From: an uncultured Collinsella sp.
Lineage (GTDB): Bacteria; Actinomycetota; Coriobacteriia; Coriobacteriales; Coriobacteriaceae
Reading direction: 5' to 3'
DNA length: 64,000 bases
Assembly (NCBI GenBank): GCA_900757615.1
Contig: CAAEON010000030.1
Span: 83,128-147,127, forward strand
The position numbers were made by a program, and so were the translations under genes. Under the pieces are notes generated by a model, which was not told where the DNA came from, did not search any database, and saw only the letters and a program-made list of their open reading frames with translations. Positions 32,618 to 41,089 of this stretch are shown one piece after another. The first letter of the stretch is position 1; every line of letters starts with the position of its first letter.

Positions 32618-33604
32618 CTACTCGTCGTCTCCGTCGTTGGGGTCGCCCTTGAGGGTGTTGATGTCCAGATACTCGTTATCGTCCTCTTTTTGCTGGGTCT
32701 CCGACTCCGCTTGGGTGGGGCCGGAGAACAGCCGGAATCCCTCAAACGCAATGACACCGAGCAGGGCAATGACAATGGCGATAAAGGCAACCTTGACTGC
32801 CTGCGGAAATTCCGAAAAACGCAGCGACTTTTCCTCGGCGTAATAATCGGCGAAGCGCTCTTCGCCCGTGCTTTTGGTATACGCCGGTGCGGACGCGGCC
32901 TCCGGGTCATATTCCGGTGCAGGCGTGGCGGCGTACGGATCGTTGAGATAATCGCTCGATGTGGTGCCATAATCCTCGGTCTCGATGCGACCGGCGTCAG
33001 CATAGCCATCGGAATAATCGGAATATGCCGCACCGCCCTCATAGCCCGCGGCGCTCGTGTTGGCGGCAAAAAGCGGATTAACTGGAACGTCGAGCGCCGG
33101 CATGCCGGTAGAGGTCTCATCCAGATCGGCTGCAGCCCAGGAATCGTAGGCAACCTGATGGGCAACGGGCTCATCGAGCCTTGTGACCGGAGGCTTGCGT
33201 GCCGCAGGAACAGGCAACTGCCGGGCGCTGTACATAACGGTGCTGTCGGCCGATTTGCCCTGCGTCGCTGCAGCGAGAAACGCCGCCGTCTCGGACGGGT
33301 CGCTTGCGGGGCGGGGAGTGGGCGTGGGCGCCGAAGTGGGTGTGGGCGCAGACGCGGGCGTCGAAACAGGCGACTGCGCAGGAGCCGGCGCAGATGCGGG
33401 CTTAGGCGCAAGTGCGGGATTGGGGCTTGACGGGCGAGCCCCGCCGCCCATGAGTTCGTCGGCGGTCCACGGGCGATCATCCATCACGTCGTCAAGGCTC
33501 AGCGAAAACAGGTCGTCTTCACCCTCATCGAACATGCGGTGCACATGTCCACCAATTGCCGGAATCAATCCGCGACCGGTGCATGATGCCTTGCTCAACG
33601 CCAT
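32618..33604 (-). CDS. Single-pass membrane protein with Pro/Ala-rich cytoplasmic region
   Basis: 328 residues from an ATG at 33604 preceded by AAAGGGTGG. Residues 1-60 are mixed. About 60-110 is a low-complexity stretch rich in Ala, Pro, Ser and Thr (APTPTSAPTPTPRPASDPSE). A long acidic, Tyr-rich and disordered part follows (YSDYSDGYADAG; EYDPEAASAPAY). One membrane helix near residue 280 (VKVAFIAIVIALLGVIAFEG) leads to a short acidic tail ending DPNDGDDE. There is no signal peptide, so a long cytoplasmic region with a small outer tail is likely. Function unknown. The ATPase gene is convergent with it. Confidence 0.75.
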   Translation of the reverse strand: MALSKASCTGRGLIPAIGGHVHRMFDEGEDDLFSLSLDDVMDDRPWTADELMGGGARPSSPNPALAPKPASAPAPAQSPVSTPASAPTPTSAPTPTPRPASDPSETAAFLAAATQGKSADSTVMYSARQLPVPAARKPPVTRLDEPVAHQVAYDSWAAADLDETSTGMPALDVPVNPLFAANTSAAGYEGGAAYSDYSDGYADAGRIETEDYGTTSSDYLNDPYAATPAPEYDPEAASAPAYTKSTGEERFADYYAEEKSLRFSEFPQAVKVAFIAIVIALLGVIAFEGFRLFSGPTQAESETQQKEDDNEYLDINTLKGDPNDGDDE

Positions 33605-33727
33605 TCTGTTCCACCCTTTCGAAATACTAATGACATCGATTATATGGAACTTCCCAAGCGGCTCGGTCTTGGATTCGAGCTTTCCAGAACTCGCGCCCAA
33701 AAGGGGAGGGGCAATCTAGGCGAGTGC

Positions 33728-34381
33728 CTACTTGTCGTCGGCCGCCGCCTTGGCCTCATTGAGGTAGCTATAGAAGCTGTACTTGGAGATGCCAAAGAAC
33801 TCGCAGGCGCGTTCGCTCGACTTGGAAATGAGGAAGGCGCCGCGACGGTCGAGGTAGCCAATGGCACGAATGCGCTCGTCTTTGGTCATGAGTGCCGCGG
33901 GCTTGCCCACAAACTGTTCGCACTCGTGCAGCAGGTCCTCGAGCAGGTCGCCGATGTTCTTGGTAATGGGCTCGGGCTCGGTGTAGCCCGTGCCGCCGGT
34001 GCCGGTAAAGGCGTCGAGCGAACGCTCAAAAGCCTTCATAAGCGTAATGTCAAAGTTGATGCCCAAAATGCCGACGGGCTTGCCCTCATCGTTGCGGATA
34101 AAGATGGTCGAGGACTTGAGCAGCTTGCCATCGGCGGTTTTGGTGAGGTACGGCTCGCGGTCGTGCACGTCGGCGGTGCCCTCGTGCATGGATTCAAGCA
34201 CAATATGGCTGGGGCCGTCACCCAGTTTGCGCCCGCTGACGTGGCCGTTTTCGATCACTACGATGGAGCGGTCCACGTCCTCGGTCTCCAGGTCGTGGAC
34301 GACGACTTCGCAGTTGGGGCCAAATTGGAGCGCCAGGCCGTGTGCAAGGCGCTTGTAGAACTCAATCTGTGCGGGGGTCAT
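33728..34381 (-). CDS. YheO/DauR-like PAS-HTH transcriptional regulator (second copy)
   Basis: 217 residues, starting at ATG 34381 behind TAGGAAGG. The PAS part reads NCEVVVHDLETEDVDRSIVV and FIRNDEGKPVGILGINFDIT, and the HTH end reads ACEFFGISKYSFYSYLNEAK. It shares the same order and length as the regulator at 17418-18074 but is clearly diverged. It is divergent from ygeX, and two identical AACAAA-N3-TTTGTT palindromes lie in the shared 277-base gap, so it is the obvious candidate to bind them. The PAS domain suggests sensing of a small molecule such as a purine breakdown product. Confidence 0.9.
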   Translation of the reverse strand: MTPAQIEFYKRLAHGLALQFGPNCEVVVHDLETEDVDRSIVVIENGHVSGRKLGDGPSHIVLESMHEGTADVHDREPYLTKTADGKLLKSSTIFIRNDEGKPVGILGINFDITLMKAFERSLDAFTGTGGTGYTEPEPITKNIGDLLEDLLHECEQFVGKPAALMTKDERIRAIGYLDRRGAFLISKSSERACEFFGISKYSFYSYLNEAKAAADDK

Positions 34382-34500
34382 GGGTGCCTTCCTAAAAATT
34401 AGTTTGGGCTCACTGTGCCATAAACCCCACTTGTTCGCAAATAACGAAAGCGTCGCTGTGTTATGTGACCGTTCGGCGGCGAAAAGGTACCGATTACGGC

Positions 34501-34515
34501 AACAAACAATTTGTT
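34501..34515. promoter_or_regulatory. Operator candidate 1 before ygeX
   Basis: AACAAACAATTTGTT: a 6-3-6 palindrome (AACAAA-N3-TTTGTT), one of two in the gap between the PAS-HTH gene and ygeX. Confidence 0.6.
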
Positions 34516-34551
34516 AGGTTTTCCAATCAAAAAGTGTGATAGAACAGTGCT

Positions 34552-34566
34552 AACAAACTTTTTGTT
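34552..34566. promoter_or_regulatory. Operator candidate 2 before ygeX
   Basis: AACAAACTTTTTGTT: the same AACAAA-N3-TTTGTT arms as the first site, 51 bases further on, about five helical turns. The two sites would lie on one face of the DNA, which suits cooperative binding or looping. The rest of 34382-34658 has no gene. Confidence 0.6.
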
Positions 34567-34658
34567 TGGCATCCACATAAAAGTTCAGCCGTGTGAATGG
34601 GATCGGGCTGAAACGCGTATGCGGGGGCCGGCAAGAGAGGACTTAAGGAGTTCACCGT

Positions 34659-35873
34659 ATGGCCGATAAGATCCAGTGGGCGGGCAACACGATGCCCAAG
34701 AGCGATGATAAGCACTTGGGAATCATGAGCCTCGACCACGTGAAGAAGGCCCGCGCCTTCCACCAGTCGTTCCCTCAATATACCGTCACTCCGCTTGCCC
34801 GCCTGGACGGTCAGGCTGCGCGCCTGGGCCTGTCCAACCTGTGCGTTAAGGACGAGAGCTACCGCTTTGGCCTCAACGCCTTTAAGGTCCTGGGCGGATC
34901 GTTTGCCATGGCCAACTACATTGCCGACGAGACCGGCAAGGACGTTGCCGACTGCACCTTCGATTACCTGACCTCCGATCAGCTGGTCGAGGACTTTGGC
35001 CAGGCTACCTTCTTTACCGCCACCGACGGCAACCATGGCCGCGGCGTGGCATGGGCTGCCAACAAGCTGGGCCAGAAGGCCGTCGTGCACATGCCCAAGG
35101 GTTCCACCAAGCCCCGCTTCGATAACATTGCCGCCGAGGGCGCCACGGTGACCATCGAAGAGGTCAACTACGACGAGTGCGTGCGCATGGCCGCCGCCGA
35201 GGCCGACGCCTGTGAGCGCGGCGTCATCGTTCAGGACACCGCCTGGGAGGGCTACGAGAAGATCCCGTCCTGGATCATGGAGGGCTACGGCACCATGGCT
35301 TCCGAGGCTGCCGAGCAGCTGCGCGAGATGGCCATCAACCGCCCGACGCACGTCTTTGTCCAGGCTGGCGTAGGCTCGCTCGCCGGCGCCGTGGTGGGCT
35401 ACTTCACCAACCTGTATCCCGATAACCCGCCCACCTTCGTCGTGGTCGAGTGCGCACCGGCCGCCTGCCTGTACAAGGGCGCTGCCGCCGGCGACGGCGA
35501 CCCGCGCATCGTGGACGGCGACATGCCCTCCATCATGGCCGGTCTGTGCTGCGGCGAGCCCAACATTCTGGGTTGGGATATCCTGCGCAACCACACCACC
35601 GCCTTCGTGTCCTGCCCCGACTGGGTCACCGCTCGCGGCATGCGCACCCTGGGCGCTCCCGAGAAGGGCGACCCGCGCGTTATCTCCGGCGAGTCCGGCG
35701 CCGTGACCACCGGTCTGGTCGAGACCCTTATGCTCGATCCCGAGTACGCCGAGCTCAAGGAGCTCATCGGCCTGGACAAGACGAGCTCCGTGCTCTGCTT
35801 CTCCACCGAGGGCGACACCGATCCGGATCAGTACCGTCGCATCGTCTGGGAGGGCGAGTATCCGACCTGCTAA
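34659..35873 (+). CDS. ygeX: Diaminopropionate ammonia-lyase
   Basis: 404 residues, near the 398 of E. coli YgeX. It is a fold-type II PLP enzyme: the PLP lysine lies in RFGLNAFKVLGGSFA (about residue 77), the substrate loop is FFTATDGNHGRGVAWAANKL, and the glycine-rich phosphate-binding segment is QAGVGSLAGAVVGYF. The enzyme splits 2,3-diaminopropionate into pyruvate and two ammonia through 2-aminoacrylate, the final carbon-yielding step proposed for uric acid breakdown. AAGGAG is nine bases before the ATG. It is the first gene of a ygeX-ygeY-ygeW-mocA-hyuA run. Confidence 0.95.
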   Translation: MADKIQWAGNTMPKSDDKHLGIMSLDHVKKARAFHQSFPQYTVTPLARLDGQAARLGLSNLCVKDESYRFGLNAFKVLGGSFAMANYIADETGKDVADCTFDYLTSDQLVEDFGQATFFTATDGNHGRGVAWAANKLGQKAVVHMPKGSTKPRFDNIAAEGATVTIEEVNYDECVRMAAAEADACERGVIVQDTAWEGYEKIPSWIMEGYGTMASEAAEQLREMAINRPTHVFVQAGVGSLAGAVVGYFTNLYPDNPPTFVVVECAPAACLYKGAAAGDGDPRIVDGDMPSIMAGLCCGEPNILGWDILRNHTTAFVSCPDWVTARGMRTLGAPEKGDPRVISGESGAVTTGLVETLMLDPEYAELKELIGLDKTSSVLCFSTEGDTDPDQYRRIVWEGEYPTC

Positions 35874-35947
35874 TCGTTGGGCGGCGCAACGCGCCGCGCC
35901 AAATTTCTATCAGAACCCCTATGTCCTGCAGATGCATGAACCCGGGA

Positions 35948-36065
35948 GGCGGAGCGATACCTATTTGCTCCGTCGCGAGTTCCGCACGCAAAGGAAAGCA
36001 CTTAATGTGCTTTCCGTCTTGCGCAGGACTGTCCGAGCAGCGGAGTAAATAGGTATCGCTCCGCC
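35948..36065. repeat. 118-nt multi-tier palindrome between ygeX and ygeY
   Basis: The outer arms at 35948-35972 (starting GGCGGAGCGATACCTATTT) and 36041-36065 (ending AAATAGGTATCGCTCCGCC) match at 24 of 25 positions. In the centre a perfect hairpin GGAAAGCAC (35993-36001), loop TTAAT, GTGCTTTCC (36007-36015) is capped by partly paired arms (GCACGCAA / TTGCGC). There is no T-tract. It may be a MITE-like insertion or an mRNA-processing element. Confidence 0.8.
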
Positions 36066-36105
36066 ACCTCACAGGTAGATTCCTTCGTTTGAAAGGTTAT
36101 GAACA

Positions 36106-37491
36106 ATGACTAAAGAACTCGATTTCGACGCTATCAAGGCTGCTGCTGAGTCCCATCGTGCTGATATGACTCGCTTCCTGCGCGCTATGATCTCCCATCC
36201 CTCTGAGTCCTGCGAGGAGGGTGAGGTTGTCGCTTGCATCAAGGCCGAGATGGAGAGCCTTGGCTATGACGAGGTCAAGGTCGACGGCCTGGGCAACGTT
36301 ATGGGCTTTATGGGCGAGGGCGACAAGATCATCGCCATCGACTCCCACATCGACACCGTCGGCATCGGCAACATCGAGAACTGGGATGCCGATCCCTATG
36401 AGGGCTACGAGACCGACGAGATCATCTACGGCCGCGGCGGCTCCGACCAGGAGGGTGGCATGGCTTCTGCTACCTACGCTGCCAAGATGATGAAGGACAT
36501 GGGCCTCATCCCCGAGGGCTACAAGATCATGGTCGTCGGCACCGTCCAGGAAGAGGACTGCGACGGCATGTGCTGGCAGTACATCTACAACAAGGACGGC
36601 ATTAAGCCCGAGTTCGTCATTTCCACCGAGCCCACCGACGGCGGCATCTATCGCGGTCACCGCGGCCGCATGGAGATCCGCGTCGACGTTCACGGCACCT
36701 CCTGCCACGGCTCCGCTCCCGACCGCGGCGACAACGCCATCTACAAGATGGCCGACATCATCGCCGACGTCCGCGCCCTCAACAACAACGGCTGTGACGA
36801 GTCGACCGACATCAAGGGCCTCGTCAAGATGCTCGACCCCAAGTACAACCCCGAGCACTTCGAGGACGCCCGCTTCCTGGGCCGCGGCACCTGCACCGTC
36901 AGCCAGATCTTCTACACCAGCCCCAGCCGCTGCGCTGTCGCTGACTCCTGCGCCATCTCCATCGACCGTCGCATGACCGCCGGTGAGACCTGGGAGTCCT
37001 GCCTGGACGAGATTCGCAACCTGCCGGCCGCCAAGAAGTACGGCGACGACGTGAAGGTCTCCATGTACATGTACGACCGTCCGTCCTGGACCGGCGAGGT
37101 TTACGAGACCGAGGCTTACTTCCCCACGTGGATCAACAAGGAGACCGCTCCGCACGTCAAGGCCCTCGTCGACGCCCACAAGGCCATGTTCGGTGACGAG
37201 CGCATCGGCTGCGAGCCCAGCATGGACAAGCGCACCGGTCGTCCGCTGTGCGACAAGTGGACCTTCTCCACGAACTGCGTTTCCATCCAGGGCCGCTATG
37301 GCATCCCCTGCGTCGGCTTCGGCCCGGGTGCCGAGTCTCAGGCTCACGCTCCCAACGAGGTCACCTACAAGGACGACCTGGTCACCGCTGCCGCCATGTA
37401 TGTGGCTGCCCTGAACCTCTACGATCCGAGCCAGGCCGATGGCGACGCCACCGTGTTCCGCGCCGGTCTGACCAACAACAAGATCGATTAG
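36106..37491 (+). CDS. ygeY: YgeY family M20-type peptidase/hydrolase
   Basis: 461 residues, longer than the roughly 400 of E. coli YgeY. The M20 zinc motifs are present: IAIDSHIDTVG (His, Asp), GRGGSDQEGG (bridging Asp), VQEED (catalytic Glu pair), STEP and the dimerisation-domain His in HGTSCHGSAP. It hydrolyses an amide bond in a small molecule; in the uric acid scheme it acts after YgeW or on a diaminopropionate derivative. The order is unproved. The gene follows ygeX across the long palindrome, and a GAAAGG ribosome binding site precedes the ATG. Confidence 0.92.
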   Translation: MTKELDFDAIKAAAESHRADMTRFLRAMISHPSESCEEGEVVACIKAEMESLGYDEVKVDGLGNVMGFMGEGDKIIAIDSHIDTVGIGNIENWDADPYEGYETDEIIYGRGGSDQEGGMASATYAAKMMKDMGLIPEGYKIMVVGTVQEEDCDGMCWQYIYNKDGIKPEFVISTEPTDGGIYRGHRGRMEIRVDVHGTSCHGSAPDRGDNAIYKMADIIADVRALNNNGCDESTDIKGLVKMLDPKYNPEHFEDARFLGRGTCTVSQIFYTSPSRCAVADSCAISIDRRMTAGETWESCLDEIRNLPAAKKYGDDVKVSMYMYDRPSWTGEVYETEAYFPTWINKETAPHVKALVDAHKAMFGDERIGCEPSMDKRTGRPLCDKWTFSTNCVSIQGRYGIPCVGFGPGAESQAHAPNEVTYKDDLVTAAAMYVAALNLYDPSQADGDATVFRAGLTNNKID

Positions 37492-37513
37492 TCCCATTCC
37501 TCGATCTTGTTGA

Positions 37514-37538
37514 GCCGGGGACAGCTCGTGTCCCCGGC
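37514..37538 (+). repeat. Hairpin between ygeY and ygeW
   Basis: GCCGGGGACA (37514-37523), loop GCTCG, TGTCCCCGGC (37529-37538): a perfect 10-bp stem with no T-tract. It lies in the 201-base spacer and probably serves as an mRNA-stabilising or processing element. Confidence 0.55.
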
Positions 37539-37692
37539 ACCCCCTGTTGACTTGGGGCCCGCGGTCGTTATCTCCCATGCTTCCTCAACGGTAGCGGGTC
37601 CTCGTCATAGTGCTCTGCATGTTCTGGCCACACGCGCATGCCGGAGCACATCTACTCATTGCGATCGTTTCATCTTTGGAAAGGATATTTAC

Positions 37693-38895
37693 ATGGACGC
37701 CAAGTTTACCGAGCTCGTCGAGCAGCTGAACGGCCTCGATTTTAAGGGCATGTACGGCAGCGACTTCCTGCACACCTGGGATAAGACCACCGATGAGCTC
37801 AAGGCGCTCTACATCGTCGCCGACGCCCTGCGCGAGCTGCGTGAGAACAACGTTTCGTCCAAGATCTTCGACTCGGGCCTGGCCGTCTCCCTGTTCCGCG
37901 ACAACTCCACCCGTACGCGCTTCTCCTTCTCTAAGGCCGCCAACCTGCTCGGCCTCGAGCTGCAGGACCTGGACGAGAAGAAGTCCCAGATCGCTCACGG
38001 CGAGACCGTCCGCGAGACCGCTACCATGATCTCCTTCATGGCCGACGTCATCGGCATCCGCGACGACATGTACATCGGCAAGGGCGACGCCTACATGGCC
38101 GAGGTCTCCGAGTCTGTCCAGCAGGCCTACGAGGACGGCGTTCTGGATCACCGTCCCACGCTCATCTCCCTGCAGTCCGACTCCGATCACCCCACGCAGT
38201 CCTCTGCCGACATGCTTTACCTCATCAACGAGTTTGGAGGCCTCGAGAACCTCAGGGGCAAGAAGGTTGCCGTTACCTGGGCCTACTCGCCCTCTTACGG
38301 CAAGCCGCTGTCCTGCCCGCAGTCGCTGATCAGCCTGCTGCCCCGCTTTGGCATGGACGTCACCCTGGCCCACCCCGAGGGCTACGACCTCATGCCCGAG
38401 GTCGTCGAGCGCGCCAAGGGCTATGCCGCCGAGTCCGGCACCACCTTTAAGCAGGTCAACACCATGGCCGAGGCCTTCGAGGGCGCCGACATCGTGATCC
38501 CCAAGAGCTGGGCTCCGTTTGCCGCCATGGAGAAGCGTACCAACCTGTACGCGGAGGGCGACGACGCCGGCATCGCAGCGCTCGAGAAGGAGCTGCTCGC
38601 TCAGAACGCCACCCATCAGGACTGGTGCTCCACGACCGAGCTCATGGAGAAGACCGCCAACGGCCAGGACACCATCTTTATGCACCCGCTGCCCGCCGAC
38701 ATCTCCGGTGTCTCCTGCGAGCACGGCGAGGTCAACGCCGACGTCTTTGACATGCACCGCGTGGGCATGTACAAGGAGGCCAGCTACAAGCCGTACGCCA
38801 TCGCAGCCATGATGTTCCTGCAGAAGGTTGCCGATCCCGCCGCTACCCTCAAGGCCCTCGACGAGCGCAACACCGCCCGTTGGTTCCAGGCCTAA
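37693..38895 (+). CDS. ygeW: YgeW carbamoyltransferase
   Basis: 400 residues, near the 396 of E. coli YgeW. The carbamoyl-phosphate binding motif is SLFRDNSTRTRFSF (S-T-R-T, near residue 70), followed by a C-terminal Asp/Orn-type domain with IFMHPLPADISG. The usual aspartate/ornithine-binding loops differ, so the acceptor is a ureido-type compound. In purine breakdown it would reverse-transfer the carbamoyl group to phosphate, and carbamoyl phosphate can then yield ATP through a carbamate kinase. AAAGGATAT precedes the ATG at 37693. A terminator follows, so the next genes need their own promoter or read-through. Confidence 0.93.
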   Translation: MDAKFTELVEQLNGLDFKGMYGSDFLHTWDKTTDELKALYIVADALRELRENNVSSKIFDSGLAVSLFRDNSTRTRFSFSKAANLLGLELQDLDEKKSQIAHGETVRETATMISFMADVIGIRDDMYIGKGDAYMAEVSESVQQAYEDGVLDHRPTLISLQSDSDHPTQSSADMLYLINEFGGLENLRGKKVAVTWAYSPSYGKPLSCPQSLISLLPRFGMDVTLAHPEGYDLMPEVVERAKGYAAESGTTFKQVNTMAEAFEGADIVIPKSWAPFAAMEKRTNLYAEGDDAGIAALEKELLAQNATHQDWCSTTELMEKTANGQDTIFMHPLPADISGVSCEHGEVNADVFDMHRVGMYKEASYKPYAIAAMMFLQKVADPAATLKALDERNTARWFQA

Positions 38896-38918
38896 AGCCG
38901 CGCTGAGGTAAGCCATGT

Positions 38919-38957
38919 AAAGGGGGCGCTCTGCCAACCGGCGGGGTGCCCCTTTTT
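38919..38957 (+). terminator. Intrinsic terminator after ygeW
   Basis: AAAGGGG pairs with CCCCTTT, and the stem extends inward through G-C and G-T pairs to GCC/GGC. It is followed by TTTTT at 38953-38957. Confidence 0.8.
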
Positions 38958-39045
38958 GCATCGTGGGCGTGCGGGATAAGCGCTTTCGATGTAGATGCCC
39001 CGCGACGCGAGTTATGGGTACGATGGTTTCAGGGGAGGTATCGCC

Positions 39046-39660
39046 ATGAAACTTGGTTGCGTCATTATGGCTTCGGGCGAGGGCAAGCGATTTGGCTCTA
39101 ACAAGATGCTCGCCGATATCTATGGCAAGCCGCTGATTGCCCGGAATATCGATTCGGTTCCCCGGGGCTTTGACGTCGTGGTTTCGACGCGTTGGCCCGA
39201 GGTCGCCCAGATTTGCGAGGACAAGCATTGCCCGTGCGTGCTGCACGATGGCAAGCTCAGGAGCGAAAGCGTCCGTGCGGGCCTTTCGTGGGGGGCGAGC
39301 CGCGGCTGGAAGGGTTGCCTCTTTTTGCCGGGCGACCAGCCGCTCGTGAGTTCGGATTCTTTTGAGGCCATGGTTCGCGCGTTTGATGAGCGTGGCCGCA
39401 AGTATCCGGTGCGTCTTGCGTGCAACGGTGAGCCTTCGAGCCCGGTGCTCTTTCCGGCGGAACTGTTCGATGCACTTATGTGTCTTGAGGGTAAGGACGG
39501 CGGCGGTTCGATCCTCAAGGACCGTACCGACGTGGTGCTGGTCGAGGCGCGTGCCTACGAGCTGTGGGACGTCGATACCGTCAAGGGACAGCGACGCATA
39601 ACGGAGCATATCGCCGCCTGCTCGTATTTTGATCGCGTGGCCAACTGCATCAATCAATAA
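39046..39660 (+). CDS. mocA: MocA-like molybdenum cofactor nucleotidyltransferase
   Basis: 204 residues from the ATG at 39046 (GGGGAGGT upstream). The nucleotide-binding opening MKLGCVIMASGEGKRFGSNK is the GlmU/MobA-like transferase signature, and FLPGDQPLVSSDSF holds the metal-binding Asp. E. coli MocA (YgfJ) attaches CMP to the molybdenum cofactor for xanthine dehydrogenase-type enzymes. Next to hyuA and the selenium-cofactor genes, it most likely makes the cofactor for the XdhD-like hydroxylase. Confidence 0.88.
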   Translation: MKLGCVIMASGEGKRFGSNKMLADIYGKPLIARNIDSVPRGFDVVVSTRWPEVAQICEDKHCPCVLHDGKLRSESVRAGLSWGASRGWKGCLFLPGDQPLVSSDSFEAMVRAFDERGRKYPVRLACNGEPSSPVLFPAELFDALMCLEGKDGGGSILKDRTDVVLVEARAYELWDVDTVKGQRRITEHIAACSYFDRVANCINQ

Positions 39661-39669
39661 GGAGCAATT

Positions 39670-41037
39670 ATGATCATCATCAAAAACGGCGCACTCGTGA
39701 CGCCCCAGGGGCTTCGCCGCGCCGATCTTGCCATGGATGGCGATAAGATCGTACGGATTGCCGCGGCGATTGAGCCGGCCGAGGGCGATACCGTCGAGGA
39801 TGCTGCGGGCTGCTGGGTGTTCCCGGGCTTTATCGATGGGCACACGCACATGCAGTGCTGGACCGGCATGGATTGGACAGCCGATAGCTTTGAGACCGGC
39901 ACGCGCGCGGCTGCCTGCGGCGGCACGACGACCATTGTGGACTACGCGACGGCCGATCGCGGCGTGACCATGCCCGATGCCTTGGTCGAGTGGCATCATC
40001 GCGCCGACGGCACCTGCACCGCCAACTATGCCTTCCATATGGCGCTTGCCGAGTGGAATGAGCGCAACCGCGCCGATCTTTCGGCCATGCGCGAGGCGGG
40101 CGTGTCGTCGTTTAAGACCTACTTTGCCTACGACCATCTGCGCCTGGACGATGCCGAGACGCTCGAGGTGCTGGAGGAGCTCAAGCGCGTGGGCGGTATC
40201 CTGTGCGTGCATTGCGAGAACGGCACGTTGGTCAACGCGCTGCAGAAGCGCGTGTTTGAGCAGGGTATCCACGGGCCCGAGGGCCATGCGCTCAGCCGTC
40301 CGGACGTGTGTGAGGCCGAGGCCGTGAGCCGCCTGCTGTATCTGGCGCACTTGGCCGGGGACGCTCCGGTCAACGTGGTGCACCTTTCGACCAAGCTGGG
40401 GCTCGAGGCCATTCGCGCTGCCAAAGCGCGCGGGCAGAAGAACATCTATGTCGAGACATGCCCTCAGTATCTGATGCTCGACGACACCTGCTATCTGGAG
40501 CAGGGCGAGGACGGCTTTGCGGGCGCCAAGTACGTGATGAGCCCGCCGCTGCGCCATGCCGGTGACCGTGCCGCGCTGCGCGAGGCGCTTGTGGCTGGCG
40601 AGATCGATACTATTGCGACCGATCATTGCAGCTTTAACCTGCACGGGCAAAAGGACCGAGGACGCGATGATTTCCGCGCGATTCCCAACGGCGGGCCCGG
40701 CGTGGAGCATCGTCCCGTTGCGATTGCCACGAGCTTTGAGGGACAGCTGGGTCCCGAGGATCTGTGCCGCTTGATGAGCGAGAATCCGGCGCGCGTTTTT
40801 GGCATGTATCCGCGCAAGGGCTGTCTTGCCGAGGGCGCCGATGCCGACGTGTGCGTGTGGGATCCGTGCGCGCGTTGGACGATCAGCGCCGCGACGCAGC
40901 ATCAGGCCGTGGACTACACGCCGCTCGAGGGCTTTGAGGCACATGGCCGCGCCAAGGCCGTGTTTGTGAACGGCGTGCTGGCGGCACGCGACGGCGAGCC
41001 CACCGGAGCCCAACCCGGCCGCTATGTGCCCCGCTAA
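39670..41037 (+). CDS. hyuA: Dihydropyrimidinase/hydantoinase family amidohydrolase
   Basis: 455 residues, near the 461 of E. coli HyuA. Binuclear metal motifs: FIDGHTHMQ (His-x-His), the carboxylatable Lys in SSFKTYFAYD, CVHCENG, VVHLST and the Asp in IATDHCSF. It opens cyclic amide rings such as hydantoins and dihydropyrimidines. In the uric acid scheme it would open a ring formed after XdhD, YgfK and SsnA. It follows mocA by nine bases (AAGGAGCAATT before ATG), so the two are one transcript. It ends at a terminator shared with yqeC. Confidence 0.93.
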   Translation: MIIIKNGALVTPQGLRRADLAMDGDKIVRIAAAIEPAEGDTVEDAAGCWVFPGFIDGHTHMQCWTGMDWTADSFETGTRAAACGGTTTIVDYATADRGVTMPDALVEWHHRADGTCTANYAFHMALAEWNERNRADLSAMREAGVSSFKTYFAYDHLRLDDAETLEVLEELKRVGGILCVHCENGTLVNALQKRVFEQGIHGPEGHALSRPDVCEAEAVSRLLYLAHLAGDAPVNVVHLSTKLGLEAIRAAKARGQKNIYVETCPQYLMLDDTCYLEQGEDGFAGAKYVMSPPLRHAGDRAALREALVAGEIDTIATDHCSFNLHGQKDRGRDDFRAIPNGGPGVEHRPVAIATSFEGQLGPEDLCRLMSENPARVFGMYPRKGCLAEGADADVCVWDPCARWTISAATQHQAVDYTPLEGFEAHGRAKAVFVNGVLAARDGEPTGAQPGRYVPR

Positions 41038-41050
41038 CGGGAAGACCGCC

Positions 41051-41089
41051 GGGGTAGCTAATTTGGGACGGGGCTCTTTTAGCTACCCC
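41051..41089. terminator. Bidirectional terminator between hyuA and yqeC
   Basis: GGGGTAGCTAA (41051-41061) pairs perfectly with TTAGCTACCCC (41079-41089), with a 17-base loop. The right arm includes the yqeC stop codon (CTA at 41083-41085 on the plus strand). It serves the two convergent genes. Confidence 0.75.
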
